Assembly: GCF_004115155.1 (NCBI RefSeq)
Contig: NZ_RDSM01000001.1
Location: 620,001 to 684,000 of the forward strand
From: Granulicella sibirica
Lineage (GTDB): Bacteria; Acidobacteriota; Terriglobia; Terriglobales; Acidobacteriaceae
Direction of reading: 5' to 3'
Length of the DNA stretch: 64,000 bases
Part shown: positions 37,311-46,263 of the stretch, piece after piece
Layout: the number at the start of each line of letters is the position of its first letter
Numbering within the stretch: the stretch's first letter is position 1
Translations under genes and position numbers: made by a program
Notes under the pieces: model-generated
Seen by the model: only the letters and a program-made list of their open reading frames with translations
The model's database searches: none
Told to the model about the DNA's origin: nothing

Positions 37311-37326
37311 TGCAAGCGGGGGGCCA
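37311..37326 (-). promoter_or_regulatory. Candidate sigma-54 promoter of the fliN-fliO export/switch operon
   Basis: Minus strand TGGCCCCCCGCTTGCA: GG-N10-GC, perfect TTGCA -12 box and TGGC -24 box, the same style as the site before flgF. It lies about 100 nt upstream of fliN. The gap 37213-37445 is otherwise non-coding. Confidence 0.6.
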
Positions 37327-37445
37327 AACAAGCTCGGGCGGGGGTGAGCTTCTAAAGCTATGAAAACAAAACGTGCCACACTCGCACACCGGTCTTGCAG
37401 CATTCGGAGGCGGTCTGACGTTACTGCGATGAGGGTGGGTGAGAA

Positions 37446-37487
37446 AGAGCCGGCCGTTCTCCGGCGACGGCGAGAACGGCAGGCTCT
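37446..37487 (-). terminator. Terminator of the flgB...flgE operon
   Basis: Long stem AGAGCC-x-GCCGTTCTC / GAGAACGGC-x-GGCTCT (15 bp with one mismatch, 10-nt loop), followed on the minus strand by TTCTCACC. It lies 34 nt after the flgE stop. Confidence 0.75.
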
Positions 37488-37520
37488 CATCACTCGCTCA
37501 TAATGCAGGAGTCACCTGGA

Positions 37521-38759
37521 CTAGCCAGTGATCATCTGAATCGTGGCCTGGGAAATCTGATTCAGGGTCGTAACTGTCTTCGCATTCGCCTGGTAGGCCT
37601 GCTGCGCGACGATCATCTTGGAGAATTCAGCCGCGACGTCCACGTTCGACGCCTCGACGGACCCGCCCGTGATCACTCCCCGACCGCCCGTGCCGGCTAC
37701 TCCAACGAGGGGTGTCCCCGATCCGGCGGTCATTTGGTAGTCATTGTTTCCTGTGCGCAGTAGACCCTGCGTATTGGAGAACGTGGCCACAACAACCTGC
37801 CCCAGGGCCGTCACCTGTCCGTTCGAGTAGGTGCCATTGATCGTTCCATCGGTTGCGACCGCGTAACTGGTGAGCGTGCCGCTGGATTTTCCATTCTGGC
37901 TCGTGGCGCTGGTGGCGCTGGCGAGGTCGGTCTGCGTGATGCTTGAGTTTCCGGCTTCATCCTTCAAATCCCACGTGAGGCTCATGGAAGCTGCCCCATT
38001 GGCAAATGTCGGGACGCTTACGGCGACGCTGCCGCTCGTCGGGGAGGTCAGGTTTCCAGAGCTATCGAAAACCAGGTTCCCGGACGCAACCTGTGAGGAT
38101 GCGGCACCGGTGTCGGCGGTGGGCATGTTGACCGAGTAGCTCCAGGTGTTTGTTCCAGTCTTCGTGTAGTTGACTGTCAGGACGTGCGAGGCTCCAAGCG
38201 AATCGTAAACAGGCGTGGTGCTCGCGAAAGTTGTGCCGGTCGCCGCGGTCGAATTGAGGTTCGTGGTCAACTCGAAGGTCGAGGTCGCGCTCGCGGGAAC
38301 CACGGAACCGACAGCGATCTGGAGAGGCTGCAGCGTGCCAGTTGTCGAGATAACTCCGTTCACAGCCGGGTATCCCATTACACTCTCGCCGTTCGCGGTG
38401 GTGAGCTCGCCAGCCTTGTTCGCCGTGAAGTCGCCAGCACGGGTATACGAGGTCGTGCCGTCAGCGGCCTGCACGACAAAGAATCCATTCCCAGAGAGCG
38501 CCATGTTGGAGGAGATCCCCGTCGCATCCGTAGCGCCGTCGGTGAAATCTGACGTCGTCTGCGAAGCCTTCACGCCAAGACCCGCTTCGATGGGATCATT
38601 GGTCGCGTTGGTAAGGCTGCTCTGCGCGAAAAGATCGCTGAAAGAAACGGTCTGATCTTTGAAACCGACCGTATCGAGGTTGGCAAGATTATTGGAAACA
38701 GCCTGGAGTTGATCCTGGCTGGCGACGAGACCTGAAAGGGGAACACCGAAAAATGACAT
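37521..38759 (-). CDS. flgE: Flagellar hook protein FlgE
   Basis: 412 aa. Axial N-terminus SGLVASQDQLQAVSNNLANL then DTVGFKDQTVSFSDLF. C-terminus SVEASNVDVAAEFSKMIVAQ then QAYQANAKTVTTLNQIS. The Ser/Thr/Gly-rich middle forms the hook surface domains. ATG 38759 shares a base with the flgD stop. Last gene before a strong terminator. Confidence 0.95.
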   Translation of the reverse strand: MSFFGVPLSGLVASQDQLQAVSNNLANLDTVGFKDQTVSFSDLFAQSSLTNATNDPIEAGLGVKASQTTSDFTDGATDATGISSNMALSGNGFFVVQAADGTTSYTRAGDFTANKAGELTTANGESVMGYPAVNGVISTTGTLQPLQIAVGSVVPASATSTFELTTNLNSTAATGTTFASTTPVYDSLGASHVLTVNYTKTGTNTWSYSVNMPTADTGAASSQVASGNLVFDSSGNLTSPTSGSVAVSVPTFANGAASMSLTWDLKDEAGNSSITQTDLASATSATSQNGKSSGTLTSYAVATDGTINGTYSNGQVTALGQVVVATFSNTQGLLRTGNNDYQMTAGSGTPLVGVAGTGGRGVITGGSVEASNVDVAAEFSKMIVAQQAYQANAKTVTTLNQISQATIQMITG

Positions 38760-39250
38760 TACTTGCCTCCGTAAGGGGTGTTAAGAGCTGAAAAGTCGAG
38801 GGTGGAATTCGGATCGCTGGACGACAAGCCTAAGGCTTGGGCGTTGCTTGAGGCCGACCCGCCATTCATAAGTTCATTGCGGGCCGCGACCTCTGCCGAC
38901 GAGCTTACGTGTCCGGTAGTCGTGCCGGAAGTTGTGGTGGAAGTCGTCGCCGTGGTCAGGTTTTGGTTGATGCTGATCAACTGATCAAGCTGGTTGAGCG
39001 AGATCATCTGACCCACCATGGCGGTGGAGTCCATGGGAGAGGTCGGATCCTGATTCTGCAACTCCTTGACTAGTAGATTAAGGAACGTCGTACCGGTCGT
39101 CGTTCCATCAAGACCGGAAGTGCTTGACGTGCTCGATGTGCTCGAGCCGGTGGTAGCGTTGGCCTTCGCTTTAGCGGCCTTTGCCTTGCTCGCGCTGACG
39201 ATATCGAGTATCGATGCGGGTGTAGTTGCTGTTACTCCAGAAACGGACAT
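38759..39250 (-). CDS. flgD: Flagellar hook cap/scaffold protein FlgD
   Basis: 163 aa. The conserved FlgD region TTFLNLLVKELQNQDPTSPM then DSTAMVGQMISLNQLDQL is present. The C-terminal FnIII/tudor-like part of longer FlgD proteins is missing, as in many short bacterial FlgD. Required for hook polymerisation; linked to fliK and flgE as usual. Confidence 0.92.
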   Translation of the reverse strand: MSVSGVTATTPASILDIVSASKAKAAKAKANATTGSSTSSTSSTSGLDGTTTGTTFLNLLVKELQNQDPTSPMDSTAMVGQMISLNQLDQLISINQNLTTATTSTTTSGTTTGHVSSSAEVAARNELMNGGSASSNAQALGLSSSDPNSTLDFSALNTPYGGK

Positions 39251-39271
39251 GGTTCCTCCTGATAGAGATTT

Positions 39272-40906
39272 CTAAATTCGTATGTCTAACCGCGAAGACT
39301 TGGCGAGTAGAGATGTTGTCGTGGTTGCCGGGGCAGCTGCCATCCCGATTCCTGCGATCGAAGAATTCCTGGAGGAGCCGCTGGTTTGCGACTGGCGGCC
39401 ATTCTCTGACTGCCTTCCTGAGTCCCCGGCCGACGTCCCGCTGGAATCCTTGACCTCAACCCTCGCTTGAAGACCATAAGCGCTACCCAGCTTCTGTTCG
39501 ATCGAGGGAAGATGCATCGCGAGGGCCTGGCCAAGAGCAGAGTGAGATATCGAAATCTGGGCAGAGAGCGCCTGATGTGTGAGTGAAGTGTTAATGGAAA
39601 TGGAACCAAACTCCGCCGAATGCATACCGAGCTTCATCTCGGATTGCCCCATCGACTGGATAAGGTGTGCGCTGTTCAACGTAGGCAACTCTTGCGCCGC
39701 CGTCGCGCTCGCGGCTTGCGCGGGGACCGCGGTCTGTGCGGCACCAGTCGCGTTCGAGGCGGTGCTTTCCGACGCTAACGCGTTTGACGGGGTCGCATTA
39801 GCGGTCGCCGCCTGCACAGCCTGCTGCGCGGCATCTCCACCAGCGTTCCCGGTATGCAAACCCGCCGGCTGGTGGTCGATGACGGCAACTACGGCAGGAA
39901 TCTTCGCTGCGAAGGATGCGTCTGTCTCTTGACTGGACGTCTGCATCCCTTCATCCTCTGACTTCCCTTTGGTCTTGGCATCCGATACGGCTGCGCGATC
40001 TTTGCCCGAAGCCGACAGTTGCTTCGAACCGCCGCTCTTCAGCCCACCGGAAGAAGCTAATGCATTGTCAACACTAGATCCATTCTGGGCGGCCTCTACC
40101 TTTGCCTGATTCGCGGCAGCCAACGGCTGAGAGTTAGCCGCAGGCAGCAGAGCATTCGCGAGCACCGCGCTCTGACTCGCGGCATCAGGCTGGGCTGAAT
40201 TGACGCTCTTGGCCTGATCGTCTTCGACCGCAGCCCGCGATTTAGCGATCGTCGCGGCACCATCACCAGCCTCCACGGAAGAGTCTAAAGGGGACGGTAA
40301 GGCTGTCATTCCGGCTATCTCAGCTTTCTGCTTCGAACCGAGAGCTCCGTTTCCATCGGCCGCATTCGAAGTTGCGCCTTCGCTCGGAGCAGTTGTCGCG
40401 GTACCCGCCGGCACATCACCATCCAACAAGTCTGTACCCGTCGCCGCATCGCTCTCTTGTCCAACGCCCCCGTTAGAATCGCCCGCGTTCTTCGCAGAAG
40501 GAAGAGTCACAGCCCCGTTATCTCTTGTATCAAGAGATGTGAGATCTTGGCTGCCGCCATCACCTGCCCCTGAAGGCACCGGCGCAGTCGGAGGCACCAC
40601 AACTGCCACTGTCACCGGTACTGAGGTCTTCGTCTCGGGCGTGGACACGACAGGAGCTGAGGGATCCTGAGCAGACTGCTTTTCTCTCGTGCCCTTCTTC
40701 TCGTCCGCTTGCTTTGTGCCGCCCTGGGCCTTGTGAGCACTTGCAGCATCAGACGCTGCGGAGAAGGCATCCTTGAAACCATTGGAGCTCACGGATGTGG
40801 AGGCGAGCTTCACATTCTCCGCAGGAACACTGCTCACGATTTTGGAAGAGACTTGCACGCCTTCTGTAGTTGCATGTTGTGTGCCAAAGCTTCCAGAACA
40901 GTTCAC
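39272..40906 (-). CDS. fliK: Flagellar hook-length control protein FliK
   Basis: 544 aa, low-complexity Ala/Ser/Thr/Asp-rich for the first 400 residues, as expected for the FliK ruler. The C-terminal Flg_hook domain (residues about 420-490: MGQSEMKLGMHSAEFGSISI then LGQALAMHLPSIEQKLGSAYGLQA) contacts FlhB. GTG 40906 is preceded by GAGAGG. Located between fliJ and flgD, behind two stacked hairpins. Confidence 0.85.
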   Translation of the reverse strand: MNCSGSFGTQHATTEGVQVSSKIVSSVPAENVKLASTSVSSNGFKDAFSAASDAASAHKAQGGTKQADEKKGTREKQSAQDPSAPVVSTPETKTSVPVTVAVVVPPTAPVPSGAGDGGSQDLTSLDTRDNGAVTLPSAKNAGDSNGGVGQESDAATGTDLLDGDVPAGTATTAPSEGATSNAADGNGALGSKQKAEIAGMTALPSPLDSSVEAGDGAATIAKSRAAVEDDQAKSVNSAQPDAASQSAVLANALLPAANSQPLAAANQAKVEAAQNGSSVDNALASSGGLKSGGSKQLSASGKDRAAVSDAKTKGKSEDEGMQTSSQETDASFAAKIPAVVAVIDHQPAGLHTGNAGGDAAQQAVQAATANATPSNALASESTASNATGAAQTAVPAQAASATAAQELPTLNSAHLIQSMGQSEMKLGMHSAEFGSISINTSLTHQALSAQISISHSALGQALAMHLPSIEQKLGSAYGLQARVEVKDSSGTSAGDSGRQSENGRQSQTSGSSRNSSIAGIGMAAAPATTTTSLLAKSSRLDIRI

Positions 40907-40979
40907 GTTCGTATTCCTCTCTTGTTATGAACAACCTACAGATTGTTAGTCGCCGTACTGGAGTAAGACTATGTTCAAT

Positions 40980-41034
40980 CGGCAGTCTTATACGGTAAGA
41001 CTTGCCGTATCGCTAGGCAAACAGTGCCTAGCGA
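40980..41034 (-). promoter_or_regulatory. Tandem hairpins between fliJ and fliK
   Basis: Two stems on the minus strand. TCGCTAGGCA / TGCCTAGCGA (10 bp perfect, 5-nt loop, 41010-41034) overlaps the fliJ stop. CGGCA-GTCTTA / TAAGAC-x-TGCCG (11 bp, one bulge, 5-nt loop, 40980-41007) lies 2 nt away. No T-run follows. Probably RNA processing, stabilisation or attenuation ahead of fliK-flgD-flgE. Confidence 0.6.
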
Positions 41035-41465
41035 AGCGCTCTACGTGCCGAGAAATTATCATCCATCATGTTCTGCTCCTGACGAGTCTGTTCGCGGCGA
41101 TAGGCATAAAGCTGCTGCTCTCGCAAGCCTGCCAGTAGCTCCCTCTTGCGATGCTCTGTCTCGTAGACCTTGACTTGTTGCTGACGCAACCCATCGAGCT
41201 TCCTGATATGCGCCTGGGCATCCTTCTCCCGAAGGTCAAGCGCCTTGATCTCTCCTTGAGAGATATGTATCTCCGCCGCTGACATGCGAGCTCGCAACTG
41301 CACTTCGCGTAGCGCAATAATCCTGACGCGCCGCGCCTGTATGTCCGCAAGGTTCTGGTGAGCCTGCGCGATCTCTTTCAAAATCTGGCTAAGGGCGCGC
41401 TCTTCGCGTTCTTCGGCAATCTCTCGGAGCCTAAGGACGGTCGCAAGTGTAAAGCGGAATGCCAT
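41028..41465 (-). CDS. fliJ: Flagellar export chaperone FliJ
   Basis: 145-aa, almost entirely coiled-coil protein (LRLREIAEEREERALSQILK ... HQNLADIQARRVRIIALRE ... HRKRELLAGLREQQLY), typical of FliJ, which couples the FliI ATPase to FlhA. It lies 1 bp after fliI. Confidence 0.88.
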   Translation of the reverse strand: MAFRFTLATVLRLREIAEEREERALSQILKEIAQAHQNLADIQARRVRIIALREVQLRARMSAAEIHISQGEIKALDLREKDAQAHIRKLDGLRQQQVKVYETEHRKRELLAGLREQQLYAYRREQTRQEQNMMDDNFSARRALR

Positions 41466-41466
41466 G

Positions 41467-42771
41467 TCAGCTCGGTATCCCGCTTAGTTGCTTTGTAACC
41501 TGGGCGAATGTGGGGGTTTCAAGAGCTCCTTGATGCAGGAACTGCGTGATTTCAGGAAGCACCTCTACGGCTCGATCCAGGACTGAATCAAACCCCTTCT
41601 GATATGCCCCAATCCGGATTAGATCCTCGGATCGCGCATAGGATGCGAGTAGGATGCGCAATGCTCGGCTCTTAGCCATGTGCTCCGCGGAGGCAACCGA
41701 GGGCATAAGTCGGCTCAAACTATCTAAGATCGAAATCGGAGGATAGTGATTGCGTAGCGCTAGATTTCTGTCGAGGATGATATGGCCATCGAGAAGTGAC
41801 CGTACAGTGTCAGCAACGGGATCCTGCTGGTCATCTCCCTCCATCAGCACCGTATAGAACGCGGTAATGCTACCCGTGTTGAAGTTCCCAGCTCTTTCAA
41901 CCAAGCGAGCGAGAGTATTCAAAACCGAAGGTGTGTATCCCTTGGTTGTTGGAGGCTCACCTGCGGCGAGCCCGATCTCTCTCTGCGCCATTGCGAAGCG
42001 GGTCAGGGAATCGACCACCAACAAAACATTCTTTCCCTGGGACGCGAAGTGTTCCGCGATCGCAGTCGCTGAAAGCGCGGCACGCATCTTCAGAAGCGGC
42101 GACTGATCGGAAGTCGAAACGACAAGAATCGAGCGCCGTCTTCCCTCTTCGCCGATAACCTCTAAGAACTCCTGAACCTCACGGCCGCGCTCGCCAATCA
42201 GCGCCATCACCGTAAGATCCGCCTGTGTACCCCGGGCCATCATCCCCAGGAGCGTACTCTTCCCAACACCGCTGCCCCCAAAGACCCCAAGCCGTTGTCC
42301 GAGGCCGCACGTGACAAAAGCATCAAGTGCGCGCACGCCGCAACCAAGCGCCTGTCGAATCGGCAAACGATCAAGAGGAAGGGGAGCAGACCCATCGACC
42401 GTCATATTGTATCGGCCGCTATAGGGTCCGAGTGAGTCGAGTGGTTGGCCGGTGCCATCGATTACTCGGCCAAGTAGCTCTGGCCCGACACGAATCGATG
42501 GTCGCCCGCCCGAAGCAACAATGCGGTCCCCATACCGGATACCTTGCGGGAGCTGCAAGGTCATGGTGAGCATCGTCGCCCCTCGGAAACCGACAACCTC
42601 TCCCGCATAGCTGGTGCCGTCGGAGGAAATAATCTCACAGGCGTCGCCCACGGAACAGAATGGGCCTTCCGACTCGACAAGGTTTCCGACAACCTGCAGA
42701 ACCCGGCCACTCCAGCGAAGGCTGCTGGCGCGATTGAGTTGGCTAAAATATGGAGCCAGCGGTGTCGTCAT
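41467..42771 (-). CDS. fliI: Flagellum-specific ATPase FliI
   Basis: 434-aa F1-beta-like export ATPase. Walker A GGSGVGKST at about residues 166-174, GERGREVQEFLE, Walker B-type NVLLVVDSLTRFAMAQREI with the AAGEPPTTKGY loop. Energises export with FliH and FliJ. Overlaps the fliH stop by one base. Confidence 0.96.
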   Translation of the reverse strand: MTTPLAPYFSQLNRASSLRWSGRVLQVVGNLVESEGPFCSVGDACEIISSDGTSYAGEVVGFRGATMLTMTLQLPQGIRYGDRIVASGGRPSIRVGPELLGRVIDGTGQPLDSLGPYSGRYNMTVDGSAPLPLDRLPIRQALGCGVRALDAFVTCGLGQRLGVFGGSGVGKSTLLGMMARGTQADLTVMALIGERGREVQEFLEVIGEEGRRRSILVVSTSDQSPLLKMRAALSATAIAEHFASQGKNVLLVVDSLTRFAMAQREIGLAAGEPPTTKGYTPSVLNTLARLVERAGNFNTGSITAFYTVLMEGDDQQDPVADTVRSLLDGHIILDRNLALRNHYPPISILDSLSRLMPSVASAEHMAKSRALRILLASYARSEDLIRIGAYQKGFDSVLDRAVEVLPEITQFLHQGALETPTFAQVTKQLSGIPS

Positions 42772-43433
42772 TAGGCCTGAGGTTTCTGCGCGAGCACATC
42801 GAAGAAGCCCTGCTCGATCTCTTTGAGTTGCAGATTAAGGCTGAAGTTGACTGTTCCCAACTCAGTCTCCAGAATGCAATCGGCAGGCTGAAGCGTCCTG
42901 TCCTCCACCACGGAGACGTCGAGCTTGAAATCCTGCGAGGCAAAATGGCTTCGCCACCTTTGTCCATCCTCCGGCCGCACACGAATCGAGGCGACAGATC
43001 CTTCTTTTAGCTGCCCAAGCGCTATCTGCACGATAGCCGCAACGAGCAGTGGGTCAACCTGGGCCTCTCGGTGGAGGATCTTGCCCGCGATCGCAAGAGC
43101 AAGTTGGACGACTTCGAGTTCAACCTTCGAAAAATATTCCTTACGGCTGCGCTCAAACTCATCAATGGCTCGCGTGATTCGCTGGCTCTCTGCCCGAATC
43201 TGCTCTTCATATCCGTGCCTGAGCCTTGCCTCGGCCTCCGCGACTCCTTCCGCGCGGGCGGTATCCAGACGCTTGCGCAACACTTCTTCCGTAAGTCGGA
43301 TACCTGGCTCTCTCACCTCAACTTTGGGTGGTGGCGGCGGTGCCGTATCTTCTGACATTTGACGATACTGAAATCCCGCAACTGGTGTGGCCGAGCTGCT
43401 TGGCTGAGTCTCTCTGCTGAATGACATGCTCAT
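42771..43433 (-). CDS. fliH: Flagellar assembly protein FliH
   Basis: 220 aa. A Pro-rich segment (TAPPPPPKVE) precedes a long helix-rich stalk, then a V-ATPase E-like C-terminus (VQLALAIAGKILHREAQVDP then LLVAAIVQIALGQLKEGSVASIRVRPED). It regulates FliI. It begins only 69 bp after fliF, the gap where fliG would be expected. ATG 43433, or ATG 43427 with better GGGAG spacing. Confidence 0.88.
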   Translation of the reverse strand: MSMSFSRETQPSSSATPVAGFQYRQMSEDTAPPPPPKVEVREPGIRLTEEVLRKRLDTARAEGVAEAEARLRHGYEEQIRAESQRITRAIDEFERSRKEYFSKVELEVVQLALAIAGKILHREAQVDPLLVAAIVQIALGQLKEGSVASIRVRPEDGQRWRSHFASQDFKLDVSVVEDRTLQPADCILETELGTVNFSLNLQLKEIEQGFFDVLAQKPQA

Positions 43434-43502
43434 CTACTCCCTGGGGTGATACCTGCGTTCTTAGCTATCTGCCTGAGCTACTGCGGCGCCAGTTGCGTCG
43501 CC

Positions 43503-45089
43503 TCAGTCGGTTTCCCCGCGCAACCAGGCCTGTACGACCCGGGCGCTGCTCGCCGGCTCAGACTTTACCTGCAGAACAAGCTGCTCTTTCAGCGCCAGGG
43601 TGCGTGCCACGTCGGTCGGCGTTGACGCTATCGGCAGGGGCAACGGAGCAGCCGACTCCGGGAGGATAGGTTGGACCGGTGCCTGCGCCACTGCCGCCCC
43701 AAGTACGCGCTTCTGGACCGGACGAATCATCAATAGGTACGCCAGGACGAAGAGAGCAAACAGCATGCCATAGCGGACGAGGGTCGCGTTGTCGGAGACA
43801 CCTTTGCGAGCGCGGTCAAGAGCTGTCACTGGCGGTACATCCACATCATCCGGCCTCGTGAAGGAGAGATTCTGAACACTGATCACATCGCCCCGATTCG
43901 AGTCCAGCCCGATCGCACTCTGCGCAAGCATCTCGATCTGCTTCAGCTCTTGAGGGGAGCGCTTGACACGTGTCGTCGTCCACTTGCCGTTTGCTCCAAG
44001 CTTACGAGTGACAGAGTCATCGACGAGCAAAGCCGCTGTAATCCTCTTGATCCGTCCAGCCGGTTCAAGAGTGTGGCGAGTAATCTTATTTACTCCGTAA
44101 GTCGCGTTCTCGGTCTTTGAAGTCTGCGAAGAATCCTCGCCGACTGGAGGTGGTACATTCGCCTTATTCTGGGGAACATTGCTCGTCGTCCCCGGCACCC
44201 CACCTACGCCTGCACCAGGACCGGTCTGCTCATCAGACCGTTGGACGGAGAGCGGGACACTTACGGAAGGGTCGTACTTATCCTGGCTCTCCTCTGTCGT
44301 ACCCAGCTCATATTCCACGTTCACACTGGCCCGCAGATGGTCGGCACCGACTACCGGAGTGAGTGTCGCCATCAGCCGCTGACTGAGTTGCCGCTCAGCA
44401 CCCTCTTCCCCTGGAGACGAATCGCTCGCACCCCGGAGAGACTCGTTCGAATCCGCATCGATGATCGAGACGTCGGAGGGCTTGAGCCCATCGACGGCCC
44501 CAGAGACAAGACGCTGAATCGAAATGGTCTCTTCACGAGATAGTCCATCGCGCCCAAGCTTGAGCGTTACCGAAGCCTTCGCGCTCCGTTCCCGGTCAAT
44601 GAAAACAGATTCCGTAGCCATGACCAGGTGAACCCTGGCACTCTTCACCCCACCGAGTGTCGTGATCGTACGCTCAAGCTCTCCTTCCAATGCACGCTGG
44701 TAATTGACCTTTTCATCAAACTCAGTCTGCCCCCAGGACACCTTGTCGAAGATCTCGAAACCCATCCGTCCGCTATGCGTCGTCTGGGTCGAAGCCACAT
44801 CAAGACGAGCCGCGTCGATTTGGTCCGCCGGCACATTGATGCTCTTGCCGTCGGGGCTCAGCTGGAACGGAATCTTCTTCGCGGTGAGCTCCGCGGAGAT
44901 AGCCTGCGCGTCAGCCGACTCGAGACCCGTCATGAGCGGCTTATAGTCAGGCGTCGTCATGAGGTTGGCGAAGAGAGCGAGCAAGCCTATCGTCGCAGCC
45001 GCTCCGACCCCAAGGAAGATACGCTGGTTCGCTGTCCTGGTAGACCAGAACTGCTTAGCCTGCGTCGTGATTTGATTGAATCCGGCCAT
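43503..45089 (-). CDS. fliF: Flagellar MS-ring protein FliF
   Basis: 528 aa. Two membrane helices (about 25-45 and 445-465) flank the periplasmic ring domains (LESADAQAISAELTAKKIPF, GRMGFEIFDKVSWGQTEFDE, ARVHLVMATESVFIDRERSAK). The cytoplasmic tail ends EPASSARVVQAWLRGETD. This resembles the FliG-binding C-terminus of other FliF proteins even though fliG is not adjacent. Confidence 0.95.
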   Translation of the reverse strand: MAGFNQITTQAKQFWSTRTANQRIFLGVGAAATIGLLALFANLMTTPDYKPLMTGLESADAQAISAELTAKKIPFQLSPDGKSINVPADQIDAARLDVASTQTTHSGRMGFEIFDKVSWGQTEFDEKVNYQRALEGELERTITTLGGVKSARVHLVMATESVFIDRERSAKASVTLKLGRDGLSREETISIQRLVSGAVDGLKPSDVSIIDADSNESLRGASDSSPGEEGAERQLSQRLMATLTPVVGADHLRASVNVEYELGTTEESQDKYDPSVSVPLSVQRSDEQTGPGAGVGGVPGTTSNVPQNKANVPPPVGEDSSQTSKTENATYGVNKITRHTLEPAGRIKRITAALLVDDSVTRKLGANGKWTTTRVKRSPQELKQIEMLAQSAIGLDSNRGDVISVQNLSFTRPDDVDVPPVTALDRARKGVSDNATLVRYGMLFALFVLAYLLMIRPVQKRVLGAAVAQAPVQPILPESAAPLPLPIASTPTDVARTLALKEQLVLQVKSEPASSARVVQAWLRGETD

Positions 45090-45115
45090 AAGGTATCAAC
45101 TCTTGGGGTAGTTCT

Positions 45116-45430
45116 TCAGAACTGCATCTTTTCAATGTCTTGGTAGGCGCTCACGATCTTGTTGCGCACCTGCATCATGAGCTGAAATGCGACGTCAGCC
45201 TTTTCGACTGAGATCATCACCTTGCTCATATCGTTGCTACCACCTTGCAGAAGCGTGTTCACCTGTTGCTCAGCGCCCCCCTGGAGGTTGCTGACCTGGG
45301 AAATGGCATTCTTCAGTACATCCCCGAAGCCTCCATTACTACCCGACGAGTCCGGCTCGGTAAACGATAATGGGCCTGCTCCGGTCGTAATTGGGCTGGA
45401 GATACCGAGACCCGAAATACTCATGCTCAT
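45116..45430 (-). CDS. fliE: Flagellar hook-basal body protein FliE
   Basis: 104 aa with the FliE core FGDVLKNAISQVSNLQ then VMISVEKADVAFQLMMQVRN then KIVSAYQDIEKMQF. Links the MS ring to the proximal rod. Between flgC and fliF. Confidence 0.93.
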   Translation of the reverse strand: MSMSISGLGISSPITTGAGPLSFTEPDSSGSNGGFGDVLKNAISQVSNLQGGAEQQVNTLLQGGSNDMSKVMISVEKADVAFQLMMQVRNKIVSAYQDIEKMQF

Positions 45431-45451
45431 AAGAAACTCTCCTCTTGCTGG

Positions 45452-45898
45452 TTAGCTCTTCAGGATGTCGATCGACTGCTGAATCATCTGCTTGGCGGCG
45501 GTGACTGCGGAAGCGTTGAGTTGATAAGCTCGTGTCGATCCCATCAGGTCAACCATCTCCTGAACGGGATTGATCGCAGGATAGGCTACATAGCCATCCT
45601 TGTCCGCGTCCGGGTGCCCAGGTTCATACCGCATCACCGGTGGAGTCTTATCTTCAACGATTTGGGAGATGCGAACGGACCCAAGCGTCTTGCCAGTGGT
45701 ATGCCCGGCACTGGCAAACGCGAGGTGAAAAGAAGCGTTGCTCGCGGATGAGAAGACGACCTCTTTCCGAGTGAAAGGGCCACCGCCATCAGTGTGAGTC
45801 GTCTCGGCGTTGGCCATGTTAGCGGCGATCACCTCGGAGCGTTGCCGCTCCGCCGAGAGTGCCGAGGCGCTGATGGAAAGAATGTCGAACGGTCCCAT
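45452..45898 (-). CDS. flgC: Flagellar proximal rod protein FlgC
   Basis: 148 aa. N-terminal SASALSAERQRSEVIAANMANAETT, then PVMRYEPGHPDADKDGYVAYPAINPVQEMVDLM, the FlgC signature, and the axial C-terminal helix. 2 bp after flgB. Confidence 0.94.
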   Translation of the reverse strand: MGPFDILSISASALSAERQRSEVIAANMANAETTHTDGGGPFTRKEVVFSSASNASFHLAFASAGHTTGKTLGSVRISQIVEDKTPPVMRYEPGHPDADKDGYVAYPAINPVQEMVDLMGSTRAYQLNASAVTAAKQMIQQSIDILKS

Positions 45899-45900
45899 GA

Positions 45901-46263
45901 TTAGCTGCCCCCATTGATTGCGCTGAGTAGTTGATGAAAATTGGACTTCACTAACTGAATGCCCATCTGGTATTGCAGTTGTGTCTGGGCTAGCAGCAGG
46001 CTTTCCCGGTCAAGGTTGACATTGTTTCCGTCGGGCCGCTCCAGAAGGCCTTTGACATTCACCACGGTCGGCGTGAGCTGCACCTGACCGTCATCATTGC
46101 CAATGGTTGCTAGAGCTTGCTTGAAGTTGACGTCTTTCGTGTGATACCCGGGTGTATCTACGTTCGCCATATTTGCAGCAACGGTCTGCTGCCGGTCACT
46201 GGCTACTTCGAGAAAACGCTCGAGTGAGGATGGGATAAGTCCGGAACTTGCCATCTCAGGCAT
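45901..46263 (-). CDS. flgB: Flagellar proximal rod protein FlgB
   Basis: 120 aa; VASDRQQTVAANMANVDTPG then YHTKDVNFKQAL is the FlgB N-terminal motif, and LLLAQTQLQYQMGIQLVKSN the C-terminal helix. Its start overlaps the end of the NtrC-like gene by 8 bp, tying rod genes to the regulatory cluster. Confidence 0.93.
   Translation of the reverse strand: MPEMASSGLIPSSLERFLEVASDRQQTVAANMANVDTPGYHTKDVNFKQALATIGNDDGQVQLTPTVVNVKGLLERPDGNNVNLDRESLLLAQTQLQYQMGIQLVKSNFHQLLSAINGGS

Noticed and set aside
37363..37378. TGGCACG on the minus strand, a perfect sigma-54 -24 box
   Set aside because: The -12 position reads TGTTTT with no GC at the required 10-nt distance; the site at 37311-37326 fits better.
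37287..37493. 68-codon minus-strand frame in the flgE-fliN gap
   Set aside because: It covers the flgE terminator hairpin and the sigma-54 site, and is Arg-rich as expected for a chance frame.
41012..41032. GGCACTGTTTGC near the fliJ end, resembling a sigma-54 promoter
   Set aside because: GG and GC are 8 nt apart instead of 10, and the sequence is fully explained by a 10-bp hairpin.
43434..43502. Possible decayed fliG remnant between fliF and fliH
   Set aside because: All frames of the gap were read; none resembles the FliG N-terminus or C-terminus, and stops occur in every frame.
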